This document shows positions 25,275 through 32,501 of a stretch of 54,032 nucleotides of DNA, piece by piece. The notes beneath the pieces were generated by a model, which had not been told where the DNA came from, made no database searches, and saw nothing but the letters and a program-made list of their open reading frames with translations. Source of the DNA: an uncultured bacterium (GTDB lineage Bacteria; Verrucomicrobiota; Kiritimatiellia; RFP12; UBA1067); NCBI GenBank assembly GCA_902799955.1, contig CADCCQ010000029.1, positions 15,041 to 69,072 on the forward strand. The letters run 5' to 3'. Numbering within the stretch: the first letter of the stretch is position 1; each line of letters opens with the position of its first letter. Made by a program: the position numbers and the translations under genes.

Positions 25275-25343
25275 TTTGCATTGGAAACAACTCAAACAAC
25301 CTTTTCTGCGGTCTCCGGTGTGCGGGCTAACCCGCCCGCACAC
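25275..25343. repeat. Left imperfect terminal inverted repeat of the GxxExxY cassette
   Basis: Starts with TTTGCATTGGAAACAACTC and ends with the palindrome TGCGGGC-TAACC-CGCCCGCA (25321-25340). The right-hand copy (25815-25870) is its reverse complement with scattered differences; the 16-bp core CGGGCTAACCCGCCCG is exact. The GxxExxY stop codon lies inside it. Confidence 0.75.
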
Positions 25344-25777
25344 AATGACCGTTCAACAAACGGCTTCCCGTCTGATGTCAGTATCTCTTGTTTGTCGACA
25401 TCGTAGAAGTATCGTTCAATCGTGGCGAATCGCGGATAAAAATTCACAACGATTCCACAAGGGACTCTGAGAAGCCGCATATAGTTGAAAAGTTGAGCGC
25501 GATGGATTGGAAGCAACGCCTGAACGGCTTTGCATTCAACAACGACACTGCCTTTACAAAAGAAATCCATGCGAAACTCAGCGTTCAACATCCGTCCTTT
25601 GTATGATGGATGAAATGACATTTCACGTTGAAACGGGATACCTCTTTCCGACAATTCAACAGCCAAAGCCTCTTGATAGCAGTATTCATTGACCCCTGGA
25701 CCCAGTTCATGATGAACTACATGCATGGCCCCCACAATGTCATAGACGTGATCTTTGAGTTTCTCAACATCTATCAT
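25292..25777 (-). CDS. GxxExxY family protein inside inverted repeats
   Basis: 161 residues. The family motif is seen as ELGPGVNEYCYQEAL near 24-38. MDFFCKGSVVVECKAVQALLPIHRAQLFNYMRLL follows, whose D-x10-ECK pattern resembles a PD-(D/E)XK nuclease core, and then GIVVNFYPRF. The function of this family is unknown; it is common in PVC and Bacteroidota genomes. The last 16 or so residues (AGGLARTPETAEKVV) are encoded by the left inverted repeat. It interrupts the gap between the metallophosphoesterase and GHMP kinase genes and has only a weak ribosome site. Context suggests a mobile or selfish cassette. Confidence 0.85.
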   Translation of the reverse strand: MIDVEKLKDHVYDIVGAMHVVHHELGPGVNEYCYQEALAVELSERGIPFQREMSFHPSYKGRMLNAEFRMDFFCKGSVVVECKAVQALLPIHRAQLFNYMRLLRVPCGIVVNFYPRFATIERYFYDVDKQEILTSDGKPFVERSLCAGGLARTPETAEKVV

Positions 25778-25814
25778 AGTGACCTACCATTTTCATGAAC
25801 ACCAGTGGCATATC

Positions 25815-25870
25815 ATGCACGGGCGGGTTAGCCCGTGCAGACAAAGTTGTCCAAGTTGTTTCCATTCAAA
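25815..25870. repeat. Right imperfect terminal inverted repeat of the GxxExxY cassette
   Basis: Palindrome GCACGGGC-GGGTTA-GCCCGTGC (25817-25838), then a stretch ending TTGTTTCCATTCAAAA. Read in reverse complement it aligns with the left repeat from TTGGAAACAACT through the CGGGCTAACCCGCCCG core. Confidence 0.75.
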
Positions 25871-25882
25871 AAACACATTGCT

Positions 25883-26938
25883 TCACGAGTTGCGCCACTT
25901 GGCGAAGGACGCGATCTCCCCTTCCTCGTCCGACGGCAGGGCGATCCTCGGCTTGAGCGTGCGGCAGCCTATCTCCGCGAGAGCGCGCTCCAGCGCCGCG
26001 TACTGCTCGTCGTCCTCGTACGTGCCGACGATCGCGCCGCCGGAGCCGGCGAACTTCGCGCTTGCGCCCGTTTTCCTCGCGGTCATCACCATGCGCCTGT
26101 TCTCCTCGGCCACGTTGAAGATGCTGTCGCGCAGGTCGAAGTTTGCGTCCACGAGCGCGGGCAGCTTCTCTGGATGCCCCGAGACGAGCGCGTCGCGCCC
26201 CTGCCTGGCGATGTCGGCGAACTCGGTCATGGCGGAAAGCACGTCCGCGTTCTTCGCCTCGAAAAGGCGCTTCACCTCCTTGTGCGCCTCGCCCGACTCC
26301 TCGGCGCGGGCGGCGTCGTACGACACGTAGACGTTCGGCATGAGCCCCGGGTCTATTCGTTCGTAACGTCCCCTGTTGTTCGCCTCGACGAACGACTTCT
26401 CGAAGTCCATGTATACGACCCCGTTGTACATCTGGATGACGCGGTCCTGGAAGCCGCAGTTGATGCGCAGCTCCTCGCGCTCCGCCTCAAGGCATATCGT
26501 CGGCGCGACCTCAAGGGGAATCTCCACCTCGTAGAACCGCATCAGCGCCTTGAGCATCGCAGAGCATATCGCGGACGACCCGGAAAGCCCCACTAGGCGC
26601 GGGATGTTTATCTTGTACTCCGCCGTGAAGTTCCTCTTCGGAAGCGTAAGGCCGTTGCGCGTACAATATTCCCAGAACCGCTTTGTGACTGCCTTCAGAA
26701 GGCGTATTCCGCCGTAGTAGCCGTAGAGGCGGAGATCTCGGACAAGCTGCTCCGGCGATTCGAACGTCGCGTCGTCGACCTCGCCGGGGACGAACCTGAG
26801 GCGCGACGACTCGGTTAGCGTCAGCTGGACGCCGAAGTCAGAGAAAGCAAACGAGATCGTCTTTCCGAAATATCCGTCGGACGGGTTGCCGAGAAACCCT
26901 GCGCGGGCGAAACTTCTTGTCTTTACTACTGTATTCAT
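25883..26938 (-). CDS. GHMP-family sugar kinase, glucuronokinase-like
   Basis: 351 residues. The N-terminus RAGFLGNPSDGYFGKTISFAFSDF, the ATP loop PRLVGLSGSSAICSAMLKALMRFYEV near 115-140, AEREELRINCGFQDRVIQMYNGVVYMDF, and the C-terminal motif GASAKFAGSGGAIVG are GHMP marks. The order and wording resemble plant-type glucuronokinases more than galactokinase or mevalonate kinase (comparison from memory). The following gene encodes a UDP-sugar pyrophosphorylase-type enzyme, which fits a sugar-1-phosphate product. No ribosome site precedes the ATG; GTTAGT-type repeats lie directly upstream. Confidence 0.85.
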   Translation of the reverse strand: MNTVVKTRSFARAGFLGNPSDGYFGKTISFAFSDFGVQLTLTESSRLRFVPGEVDDATFESPEQLVRDLRLYGYYGGIRLLKAVTKRFWEYCTRNGLTLPKRNFTAEYKINIPRLVGLSGSSAICSAMLKALMRFYEVEIPLEVAPTICLEAEREELRINCGFQDRVIQMYNGVVYMDFEKSFVEANNRGRYERIDPGLMPNVYVSYDAARAEESGEAHKEVKRLFEAKNADVLSAMTEFADIARQGRDALVSGHPEKLPALVDANFDLRDSIFNVAEENRRMVMTARKTGASAKFAGSGGAIVGTYEDDEQYAALERALAEIGCRTLKPRIALPSDEEGEIASFAKWRNS

Positions 26939-26949
26939 TGTGGTTTGTT

Positions 26950-27005
26950 GTTAGTGGTTAGTCGATAGTCGTTAGCTGCTAGTCGTTAGTGATTAGTCGT
27001 TAGTG
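26950..27005. repeat. GTTAGT-type short repeats between galU and the GHMP kinase
   Basis: Irregular repeats of GTTAGTGGTTAGTC / GTTAGTGATTAGTC over about 56 bp. The same sequence type recurs between trpC and trpB (37972-38051). Both copies sit between co-directional genes of an operon and end within 15 nt of the next start codon. Confidence 0.8.
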
Positions 27006-27020
27006 GGGCGCGATAGTGCT

Positions 27021-27722
27021 TCAATTCCTGAAAGCCGTCAGCGCGGCATAGTAGCCGTCTGGATTCCCAATGTCCTGGCGATTGCCGGGATAGACGTAAG
27101 CGTATGCCTCGCGTTCGGCGAGCATCCGGCGAATGGCGTCCGTGAGCTGGATCTCGCCGCCCTTCCCCGGCGTCTGCGTCTCAAGGTAGGAGAAGATTGA
27201 CGCAGGCAGCAGATAGCGCCCGGCGACGGCGATGTCGCTAGGCGCCTCGTCGACGGACGGCTTCTCCACCATGTCCACGATGCGCTCGCCGTCGAGCTTC
27301 ATTATGCCGTAGCGAGAGACCTTCTCCCTCGGCACCCGCTCGCATCCGATCACAGCGGCCCCGCCGTGGCGCCGCGACATCTCGACTATCCCCTCCGACG
27401 CATTGCATCCGGCGATTACGGCGTCGCCAAGGAGAATGAGGACGTCGTCGTCAGTCTTCGCCTGCAGGACGGCGTGCCCCAACCCCTTCTGTTCCTTCTG
27501 GTACACGAACTGAATGTCGCTCTGGCCTTCGAAGTAGCGGCGGATCAGCTCCTTGCCCTCGGAGATGACAATCGTGATTCCCTGCGCCCCCGCCGAACGT
27601 GCCTCGTCGACGATCAGCTCCAGCGCGGGCTTCGCGCCAATGGGGAGCATCTCCTTCGGCACGACCCGCGTCACTGGCAGGAACCTCGTTCCATGTCCTG
27701 CTGCCGGTATGATAGCCTTCAT
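27021..27722 (-). CDS. galU: UTP-glucose-1-phosphate uridylyltransferase
   Basis: 233 residues, a compact nucleotidyltransferase. The N-terminal MKAIIPAAGHGTRFLPVTRVVPKEMLPIGAKP is the signature. QKGLGHAVL, LGDAVIAG, VEKPSVDEAPSDIAVAGRYLLP and GKGGEIQLTDAIRRML are also conserved. It lacks about 50 residues found in typical GalU, so it may be a minimal form. With the glucuronokinase-like gene it suggests activation of a hexose- or hexuronate-1-phosphate to a UDP-sugar, so the real sugar may not be glucose. AGGA lies about 14 nt upstream, farther than ideal. Confidence 0.88.
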   Translation of the reverse strand: MKAIIPAAGHGTRFLPVTRVVPKEMLPIGAKPALELIVDEARSAGAQGITIVISEGKELIRRYFEGQSDIQFVYQKEQKGLGHAVLQAKTDDDVLILLGDAVIAGCNASEGIVEMSRRHGGAAVIGCERVPREKVSRYGIMKLDGERIVDMVEKPSVDEAPSDIAVAGRYLLPASIFSYLETQTPGKGGEIQLTDAIRRMLAEREAYAYVYPGNRQDIGNPDGYYAALTAFRN

Positions 27723-27775
27723 GTCAGTTCTGTCTTTCCTTTGTTGTGTCGTGATGTCGGCAATCCATGGCTATT

Positions 27776-27784
27776 AGTATATCA
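27776..27784 (-). promoter_or_regulatory. Extended -10 promoter of galU
   Basis: TGA-TATACT (27784-27776, minus). Leader of about 50 nt before the galU ATG. Confidence 0.55.
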
Positions 27785-27814
27785 CAAATTCCCGAAAAAC
27801 ATGTGCGTTTATGT

Positions 27815-28729
27815 TCAGCGACTGTCCACAAAGGTTATCCCAAGGTTGAGGGCGGTCTTGCGGACGTAGCCCTTTGCATGGTGATTTAGCATGACAGACC
27901 TGCCCGACTCATGGTCGAAGACTACCAGGGACGTTGAGCCGCCGCCGTCCATGTTCACCGCGTCTGTGCAGCCTTCGCGCAGAAGGATCTCAGCGAGGTC
28001 GGCACGCGTCGCGCCCTCGCTGTAGCCAGGCTGCCGCCCGTCGACCGCAAGAATGACAAGCGTCTTCCTGTCCGCCGTAAGTCCGAACGAAGTGCGCGGA
28101 TGAACCTCCGTGAATTTTGCTGCGGCCTCGGGCGTGGGTGCACCGTTCTTCAGCAGGTGCCGGTTGCCGTAGATGGCAAATGCCATGTCGTTCGTCATGG
28201 AGGGGCGTATGACCGACCGAATCTCCGCCTTGCCGTTTTTGCGCACAATGAAGTACGTGCCCATGCCGGGCCGCTTCCCGCTCGACAGCTCCACGCCGTC
28301 CGCGAGATCCCAGCGGTAGAACGCGGCATATATGCTGTTGCATGCCACACGCCCGCCCCACGGCCGCCAGCCGGATGTATTCACCGCGACTTCGACATTT
28401 TTCCCCTCTCTGCGCCGCCGCGTCATGAAGTCAGCCGTCGTCTCGCGCTTGGTGTTGACCAGCCACGTCTCGTTCGTGTAGTCGGGCATCGGCCTTCCCC
28501 AGAGCGGGTCGCGCTCCGTCGCCGTGAAGCCGACGCCGGGCGCCGCGAGGTCGATCCGCGCGACGTAAGCCTTCATCAGTCGCGGCTTCTCAAGCGCGTA
28601 TGCGCGGATAGTCACGCCCTCGCGCAGCGTGACAGGCCGCTTCCACATCTCATCGCGCCAGCCATTCGCGCCTGCGTACGTCACGTAGCAGACGGCGGCG
28701 GCGAGAAGACACAACGCATTCTCTTTCAT
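27815..28729 (-). CDS. Exported NAGPA-domain (phosphodiester glycosidase) protein
   Basis: 304 residues from ATG 28729, which gives a clean signal peptide (MKENALCLLAAAVCYVTYA). The domain is recognised from VAVNTSGW, HPRTSFGLTADRKTLVILAVDGRQPGYSEGATRADLAEILL and DAVNMDGGGSTSLVV near 240-285. In animals this domain uncovers GlcNAc-phosphodiester; bacterial versions act on cell-wall or glycan phosphodiesters. The gene overlaps nothing but begins 7 nt before the end of the metallophosphoesterase gene upstream. The pair could remove a sugar and then a phosphate. No ribosome site precedes this ATG. Confidence 0.85.
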   Translation of the reverse strand: MKENALCLLAAAVCYVTYAGANGWRDEMWKRPVTLREGVTIRAYALEKPRLMKAYVARIDLAAPGVGFTATERDPLWGRPMPDYTNETWLVNTKRETTADFMTRRRREGKNVEVAVNTSGWRPWGGRVACNSIYAAFYRWDLADGVELSSGKRPGMGTYFIVRKNGKAEIRSVIRPSMTNDMAFAIYGNRHLLKNGAPTPEAAAKFTEVHPRTSFGLTADRKTLVILAVDGRQPGYSEGATRADLAEILLREGCTDAVNMDGGGSTSLVVFDHESGRSVMLNHHAKGYVRKTALNLGITFVDSR

Positions 28730-28736
28730 GGCGGGG

Positions 28737-30167
28737 CTACACTGCGAGTTCGGCATTTATTGCGCGGCCCTTGTGCCCGAAGCACTCGATGGGCCTGACG
28801 TCGAAGCGGTAGCGCCCCTTCAGCGGGAGGTCGGCGGCGGAGAACACGCACGCCCCCGGCCTCCCCTCCGGTGTCTCCGGAAGATGGAAGTCCGGCGCCA
28901 TGACGCGGCGCTGCGCCTGCACAAGGTCGACGTCGTCCTCCACCAACGTGGCCGTGACCTCGTACTCGAACACGCGGCACTTCGACTGCGTACGCGCCGC
29001 GGGGAACGTCACCTCTATCATTTCGCCCTTCTTCGCGTCCTTCGCCTTCACCGCCTTCGCCACGGCGCCTTCGGCGAACTCGGGGGCGACGCGCTTCTTC
29101 GCGTGCGCTGCGTAGGCGAACGGCTTCGAGTCGGCGCAAGGAAGCGGAATCACCCAGTCGTCGCCGAGCGACTTGTCCGTCACGAACTCGCGGCGCTCGA
29201 GCGCGATGTGGTCGTCGAAGACGGACATAAGCATGCCCTGGCGACCATTGGAGGTATGGACCTTCGCCATGACGTGTTTTCGCCTTTCGCCGCGATAGCC
29301 GTGTCCGTTGCCTGGCATGTTCTCGCGCAGCGCGTAGTCAGTCGACGCGTACTTGAGCGAAGCGGTGTTCACGGACGTGAACGCGCCCTGCCAGACTGTC
29401 CGCTCGTCGGTTAGCGTGTAGTGGCTGTGGCCGGAGAACGCGACGGCGTTTGGAAACGGGCTCAGCGCGCGCGTGGAGCGCCCGTCGTCGCGCCCCCACG
29501 CCCACGAACCGAAGCATGTGTTCCTGGGATGGGCGTGCTGCGTGTAGAAGAACGGAAGCGTCGGGTCGATTTCCCTGCCGTGCGCCTTCATGAACTCCTC
29601 GATGCGGATGTCGCCCCAGTGCGCGCCGACGAAGGCGTAGCCCTTGACTCGCTTCATCCAGATCGGCGCGAACTTCTCGTGGAAGAACTCCTCCCAGATG
29701 CGGGCGCGGTTGTTCTCGAAGCCAATTGCGTCGACCTTCTTCAGCTCCGGATTTGCCTTGTAGCGTTCCTCGTTCGACTTCCACTTCCAGCCGTCGATGT
29801 CGTGGTTGCCGTAGACGAAGAGCTGCTCGACGGGACGGCCGTCCAGCGCCTTGCCGTTCGGAAACGTCTTGAACCAGCTGTCCGCGCATATCTTCAGCTC
29901 GGCGGCCCGTCCGGTGTCTGCGATGTCGCCGGCGATCAGCACGCCATCGGCGCCGTGGTCCCTAAAGTACGCAAGGGCCTTGAGGAACGTCGCCTCGTCG
30001 CCGGGGTTGCGCAAGTGTACGTCGCTAAGGACGCCGATCCTGAGCCTTGCGCCCGGCTTTGCCGCCGCGCCCGGCGCGGCGAAGAGTCGCGAGCCCGCCA
30101 TCGTGCCGATGCCCGCCGCCATGCCTCCAATGAACCACCGGCGGGTGAATGTGTTGTTCAGTCTCAT
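28737..30167 (-). CDS. TAT-exported metallophosphoesterase (copy 2)
   Basis: 476 residues from the ATG at 30167 (GGGAG 5 nt upstream). Twin-Arg signal TRRWFIGGMAAGIG near 8-21, then metal motifs VLSDVHLRN, AGDIADTG, YGNHDIDGW, TQHAHPR and GHSHYTL. A C-terminal beta domain contains FEYEVTATLV and RYRFDVRPIECFGHKGRAI, matching copy 1 at 23852. The two copies share layout but are clearly diverged, with different insertions between the metal motifs, so they probably act on different substrates. It is transcribed from a good promoter at 30204-30232. Confidence 0.85.
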   Translation of the reverse strand: MRLNNTFTRRWFIGGMAAGIGTMAGSRLFAAPGAAAKPGARLRIGVLSDVHLRNPGDEATFLKALAYFRDHGADGVLIAGDIADTGRAAELKICADSWFKTFPNGKALDGRPVEQLFVYGNHDIDGWKWKSNEERYKANPELKKVDAIGFENNRARIWEEFFHEKFAPIWMKRVKGYAFVGAHWGDIRIEEFMKAHGREIDPTLPFFYTQHAHPRNTCFGSWAWGRDDGRSTRALSPFPNAVAFSGHSHYTLTDERTVWQGAFTSVNTASLKYASTDYALRENMPGNGHGYRGERRKHVMAKVHTSNGRQGMLMSVFDDHIALERREFVTDKSLGDDWVIPLPCADSKPFAYAAHAKKRVAPEFAEGAVAKAVKAKDAKKGEMIEVTFPAARTQSKCRVFEYEVTATLVEDDVDLVQAQRRVMAPDFHLPETPEGRPGACVFSAADLPLKGRYRFDVRPIECFGHKGRAINAELAV

Positions 30168-30203
30168 TTCTTCTCCCAATTGGTTTCATCCCAACATGAA
30201 CAT

Positions 30204-30232
30204 ATTATACAAGCCCTTCCCGCGATTGGCAA
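30204..30232 (-). promoter_or_regulatory. Promoter of metallophosphoesterase copy 2
   Basis: TTGCCA (30232-30227), 17 bp, TATAAT (30209-30204), minus strand. Leader of about 30 nt with a normal ribosome site. Confidence 0.8.
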
Positions 30233-30402
30233 GGGCAAAAACAGCGAACATCCGCAAATGCGTCACATTATGTATGCACTCTATCGAAAGGCGTATCAGG
30301 ATTGTGACGAGCCCGTTTGTCAAATACCAGACACTGTTGGTGTTATTTGATGAATGCGCAATGATTGAATGGTAACAAATGCATATCGATTGTTTTGCGA
30401 CA

Positions 30403-30431
30403 TTGAAAAAATCTTCTCCTGGTGCTATAAT
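30403..30431 (+). promoter_or_regulatory. Promoter of tadA, leaderless geometry
   Basis: TTGAAA (30403-30408), exactly 17 bp, TATAAT (30426-30431), then 7 nt to the ATG at 30439. There is no ribosome site between. Confidence 0.85.
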
Positions 30432-30438
30432 TTAATCA

Positions 30439-31005
30439 ATGACAGACATGACTACTGAGAAATTCGACGCGTACTTCATGAGAGTCGCATTGCGGGAGGC
30501 CGAAAAGGCCGCACAGGCCGGGGAAGTGCCGACTGGCTGCGTCATTGTCGAGCCAGCCATTCTGGAGGCTGCGCACGACGGACACGCCGCCGTCATCGAT
30601 CCCGATCCCGCAAAGGCGGTCATTCTCGGTCTTGCCCACAACCAGACCGAAGCGTTGACCAACGCCACAGCCCACGCCGAAATGCTCGCCCTCAAATCCG
30701 CTTTCGCCGCGAAAGGCAACTGGCGGCTCACAAACGCAAGGCTCTATGTCACAAAAGAGCCATGCCCAATGTGCGCGGGGGGAATCGTACTGGCTCGTCC
30801 ATCGGCGGTAATCTGGGGCGCGTCGGATGCCAAACGCGGCGGCGGGACGGTGTTCGGCATCTTCTCCCATCCCGGCATAAACCACCACCCGTCCGTCACC
30901 GCCGGCGTGCTGGAGGAGGAATGCCTGACGATGCTTCAGTCGTTCTTCAGGGGAAGACGGTCCAGCTCCCCAGAAGACAGGGCCTCCACGACTTTCAGCG
31001 CCTGA
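30439..31005 (+). CDS. tadA: tRNA adenosine(34) deaminase
   Basis: 188-residue zinc deaminase that converts A34 to inosine in tRNA-Arg. The zinc and catalytic site is H79-A-E81 with P108-C-P-M-C112, followed by AGGIVLARPSAVIWGASDAKRGG and a C-terminal helix. Between GCVIV (33-37) and the AHN motif near 66-68 there is about 20 residues more than in typical TadA. It starts at the first nucleotides of the predicted transcript. Its 3' end overlaps the convergent folP gene by 70 bp. Confidence 0.92.
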   Translation: MTDMTTEKFDAYFMRVALREAEKAAQAGEVPTGCVIVEPAILEAAHDGHAAVIDPDPAKAVILGLAHNQTEALTNATAHAEMLALKSAFAAKGNWRLTNARLYVTKEPCPMCAGGIVLARPSAVIWGASDAKRGGGTVFGIFSHPGINHHPSVTAGVLEEECLTMLQSFFRGRRSSSPEDRASTTFSA

Positions 31006-31250
31006 ACCGTCTCCTGCACGTCGTGTACTCGCACGATGGATGCGCCGTTCATCGCGCACCACACCGCTATTCCGAGATTGCCTCCAAGGTTCTTCCCAGT
31101 GACCCTTTCCCCGGTAATCCGCTTCACGATCCTCTTCCGACTTGCGCCAACCAGCACGCGCCCTTTCTTCGCCAGTTCCGGAATCCCCCTCAACAACTCC
31201 AGATCCTCTTCCCTCGTCGTCCCAAACCCAATCATCGGATCAAGATATAT

Positions 31251-31294
31251 GGGGACACTCCCCGCAGGATCTGTGGGGACAGTCCCCGCAGATC
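31251..31294. repeat. GGGGAC/GTCCCC palindromic repeat, in-frame copy in folP
   Basis: Two near-tandem units: GGGGACACTCCCCGCAG and GGGGACAGTCCCCGCAGATC. On the folP strand it encodes an extra segment with GSAGTVPTDPAGSVP that is not part of the usual enzyme, just before the conserved LDP-GFG motif. Confidence 0.8.
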
Positions 31295-31483
31295 CTTCTT
31301 CTTCTAAATGGCTATTTGCAGGAATAACAAGAGAAGCGTTGTATTTTGCGCAAATTGCAAGCATCTGCCTCACTGGCTCTTCATAAACGCAATTTATCAT
31401 GTCAACGCCGGCCTTCAATGCTCGCTCCGCCGTTTCCGGGTGATAGGTGTCGATGGAAATCATCCCTCCCGACTGACAATTCC

Positions 31484-31520
31484 GTGGGGACTGTCCCCGC
31501 AGATTCTGTGGGGACAGTCG
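31484..31520. repeat. GGGGAC/GTCCCC palindromic repeat at the folP frame break
   Basis: GGGGACTGTCCCC (31486-31498), a GCAGATTCT spacer, then GGGGACAGTC (31510-31519). On the folP strand one frame reads PTVPTESAGTVPTE, the same peptide flavour as the other copy. The conserved C-terminal half is in another frame. Confidence 0.8.
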
Positions 31521-31770
31521 GTTCAAGGCGAGCCCATTCCTCCTCCCAGCTGATTGGCGTCGAGCCTGGACGTGTCGATTCAGCGCCGATGTCTACGATG
31601 TCCGCCCCCTCTTCAAACATGTTGCGGACACGGCGAATGGCCTCTTCGGGCTTGAAATACTTTCCGCCGTCAGAAAACGAATCCGGCGTGACATTCACGA
31701 TTCCCATCACCATACATTTCATTCTCTTCTACTCCTTATTTCTCTCAGCCAACCTCGTATCCTTCACTCT

Positions 31771-31817
31771 ACACTTTCAACTTTCACTTTACATTTTACA
31801 CTTTACATTTTACACTT
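31771..31817. repeat. TAAAATGTAAAGTG-type repeats between rnhB and folP
   Basis: About 47 bp of alternating ACTTTACATTTTAC units (plus strand) in an otherwise GC-rich region. They fill the gap between the co-directional rnhB and folP genes; the ribosome site of folP lies beyond them. Confidence 0.75.
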
Positions 31818-31820
31818 CTT

Positions 31821-32495
31821 CTAAATCCCCAGTTCCATCTGGGCGACCGGCCCGAAGCTCATCCGATGCTCAGGACACGGCCCAAGCGCCGCAAGCGCCT
31901 TGAGATGCTCCGCAGTAGGATATCCTTTGTGCTTCGCAAAACCATATCCCGGATAAACGGCCTCCATTCTTTCGCAGTCACTGTCTCTCGTCGTCTTCGC
32001 GAGGATTGACGCCGCCGCTATCATCAGCGACTTTGCATCGCCCTTCACGAGGTTCGCCGACGCACACGGCAAGGAATTCACCGGCAGTCCGTCCACAAGT
32101 GCGCGAATGTTGTCGGCCGCAGCGCCTCCCTTGAGCAAGGCGTCGCGTACTTCGCCGACCGCCCTTGCCATGGCCAGGTGGGTCGCCCTCAGAATGTTGA
32201 GGCGGTCGATTTCCGCAGGCGAGGCGCTGGCCACCGCCCAGACGCACCCTTCCGTCGCCTTTATCACCTCTGCAAGCGCGGCGCGTCGGCGCTCAGTCAG
32301 CTTCTTCGAGTCGTCCACCCCCTGCCATGCTCCAGCGAGCAGCTTGTCCGCAAGCGCAAACGGCACATGGACGGCCGCCGCGAACACGCCACCAGCAAGA
32401 GGCCCCCGTCCGGCCTCGTCCACGCCGATTACAAGCCCGCCAAGGGCCCTCTCATTCTCGACAGTCACCGCCATACAGCCAAGATCAGAAAGCAA
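31821..32495 (-). CDS. rnhB: Ribonuclease HII
   Basis: 224-residue nuclease that cuts RNA in RNA-DNA hybrids and excises misincorporated ribonucleotides. The active-site motif GVDEAGRGPLAG is at 24-35 (Asp-Glu), with DDSKKLTERRR near 62, NILRATHLAM, an Asp in ALVDGLPV, and SILAKTTRDSDCERM. The C-terminus PEHRMSFGPV is typical. The TTG at 32495 begins just after the yggS stop with GAGG close by; the ATG at 32474 is the alternative and loses seven residues. Co-transcribed with yggS and folP. Confidence 0.95.
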   Translation of the reverse strand: MLSDLGCMAVTVENERALGGLVIGVDEAGRGPLAGGVFAAAVHVPFALADKLLAGAWQGVDDSKKLTERRRAALAEVIKATEGCVWAVASASPAEIDRLNILRATHLAMARAVGEVRDALLKGGAAADNIRALVDGLPVNSLPCASANLVKGDAKSLMIAAASILAKTTRDSDCERMEAVYPGYGFAKHKGYPTAEHLKALAALGPCPEHRMSFGPVAQMELGI

Positions 32496-32501
32496 TGTTC
32501 C

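Larger units (their letters stand above)
30936..31722 (-). pseudogene. folP: Dihydropteroate synthase, frame-broken at a palindromic repeat
   Basis: Folate-pathway enzyme joining dihydropterin-PP and p-aminobenzoate. The first frame (31722 to about 31490) has MGIVNVTPDSFSDGGKYF and GADIVDIGAESTRPGSTPISWEEEWARLEP. The second frame (about 31480 to 30936) continues with ISIDTYHPETAERAL, YLDPMIGFGTTREEDLELL, VLVGASRKRIVKRITG and IVRVHDVQE. The frames differ by one nucleotide, and the break lies at the GGGGAC/GTCCCC repeat at 31484-31520. A second repeat (31251-31294) is read in frame before YLDP. The start has AAGGAG 9 nt upstream. It could be a true pseudogene, a +1 frameshifted gene or a sequencing error. 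Confidence 0.85.

Noticed and set aside
30936..31526. folP C-terminal half as a separate gene starting at 31526
   Set aside because: Its first 20 residues are repeat-encoded and the conserved N-terminal half lies directly upstream in another frame, so this is one broken gene.
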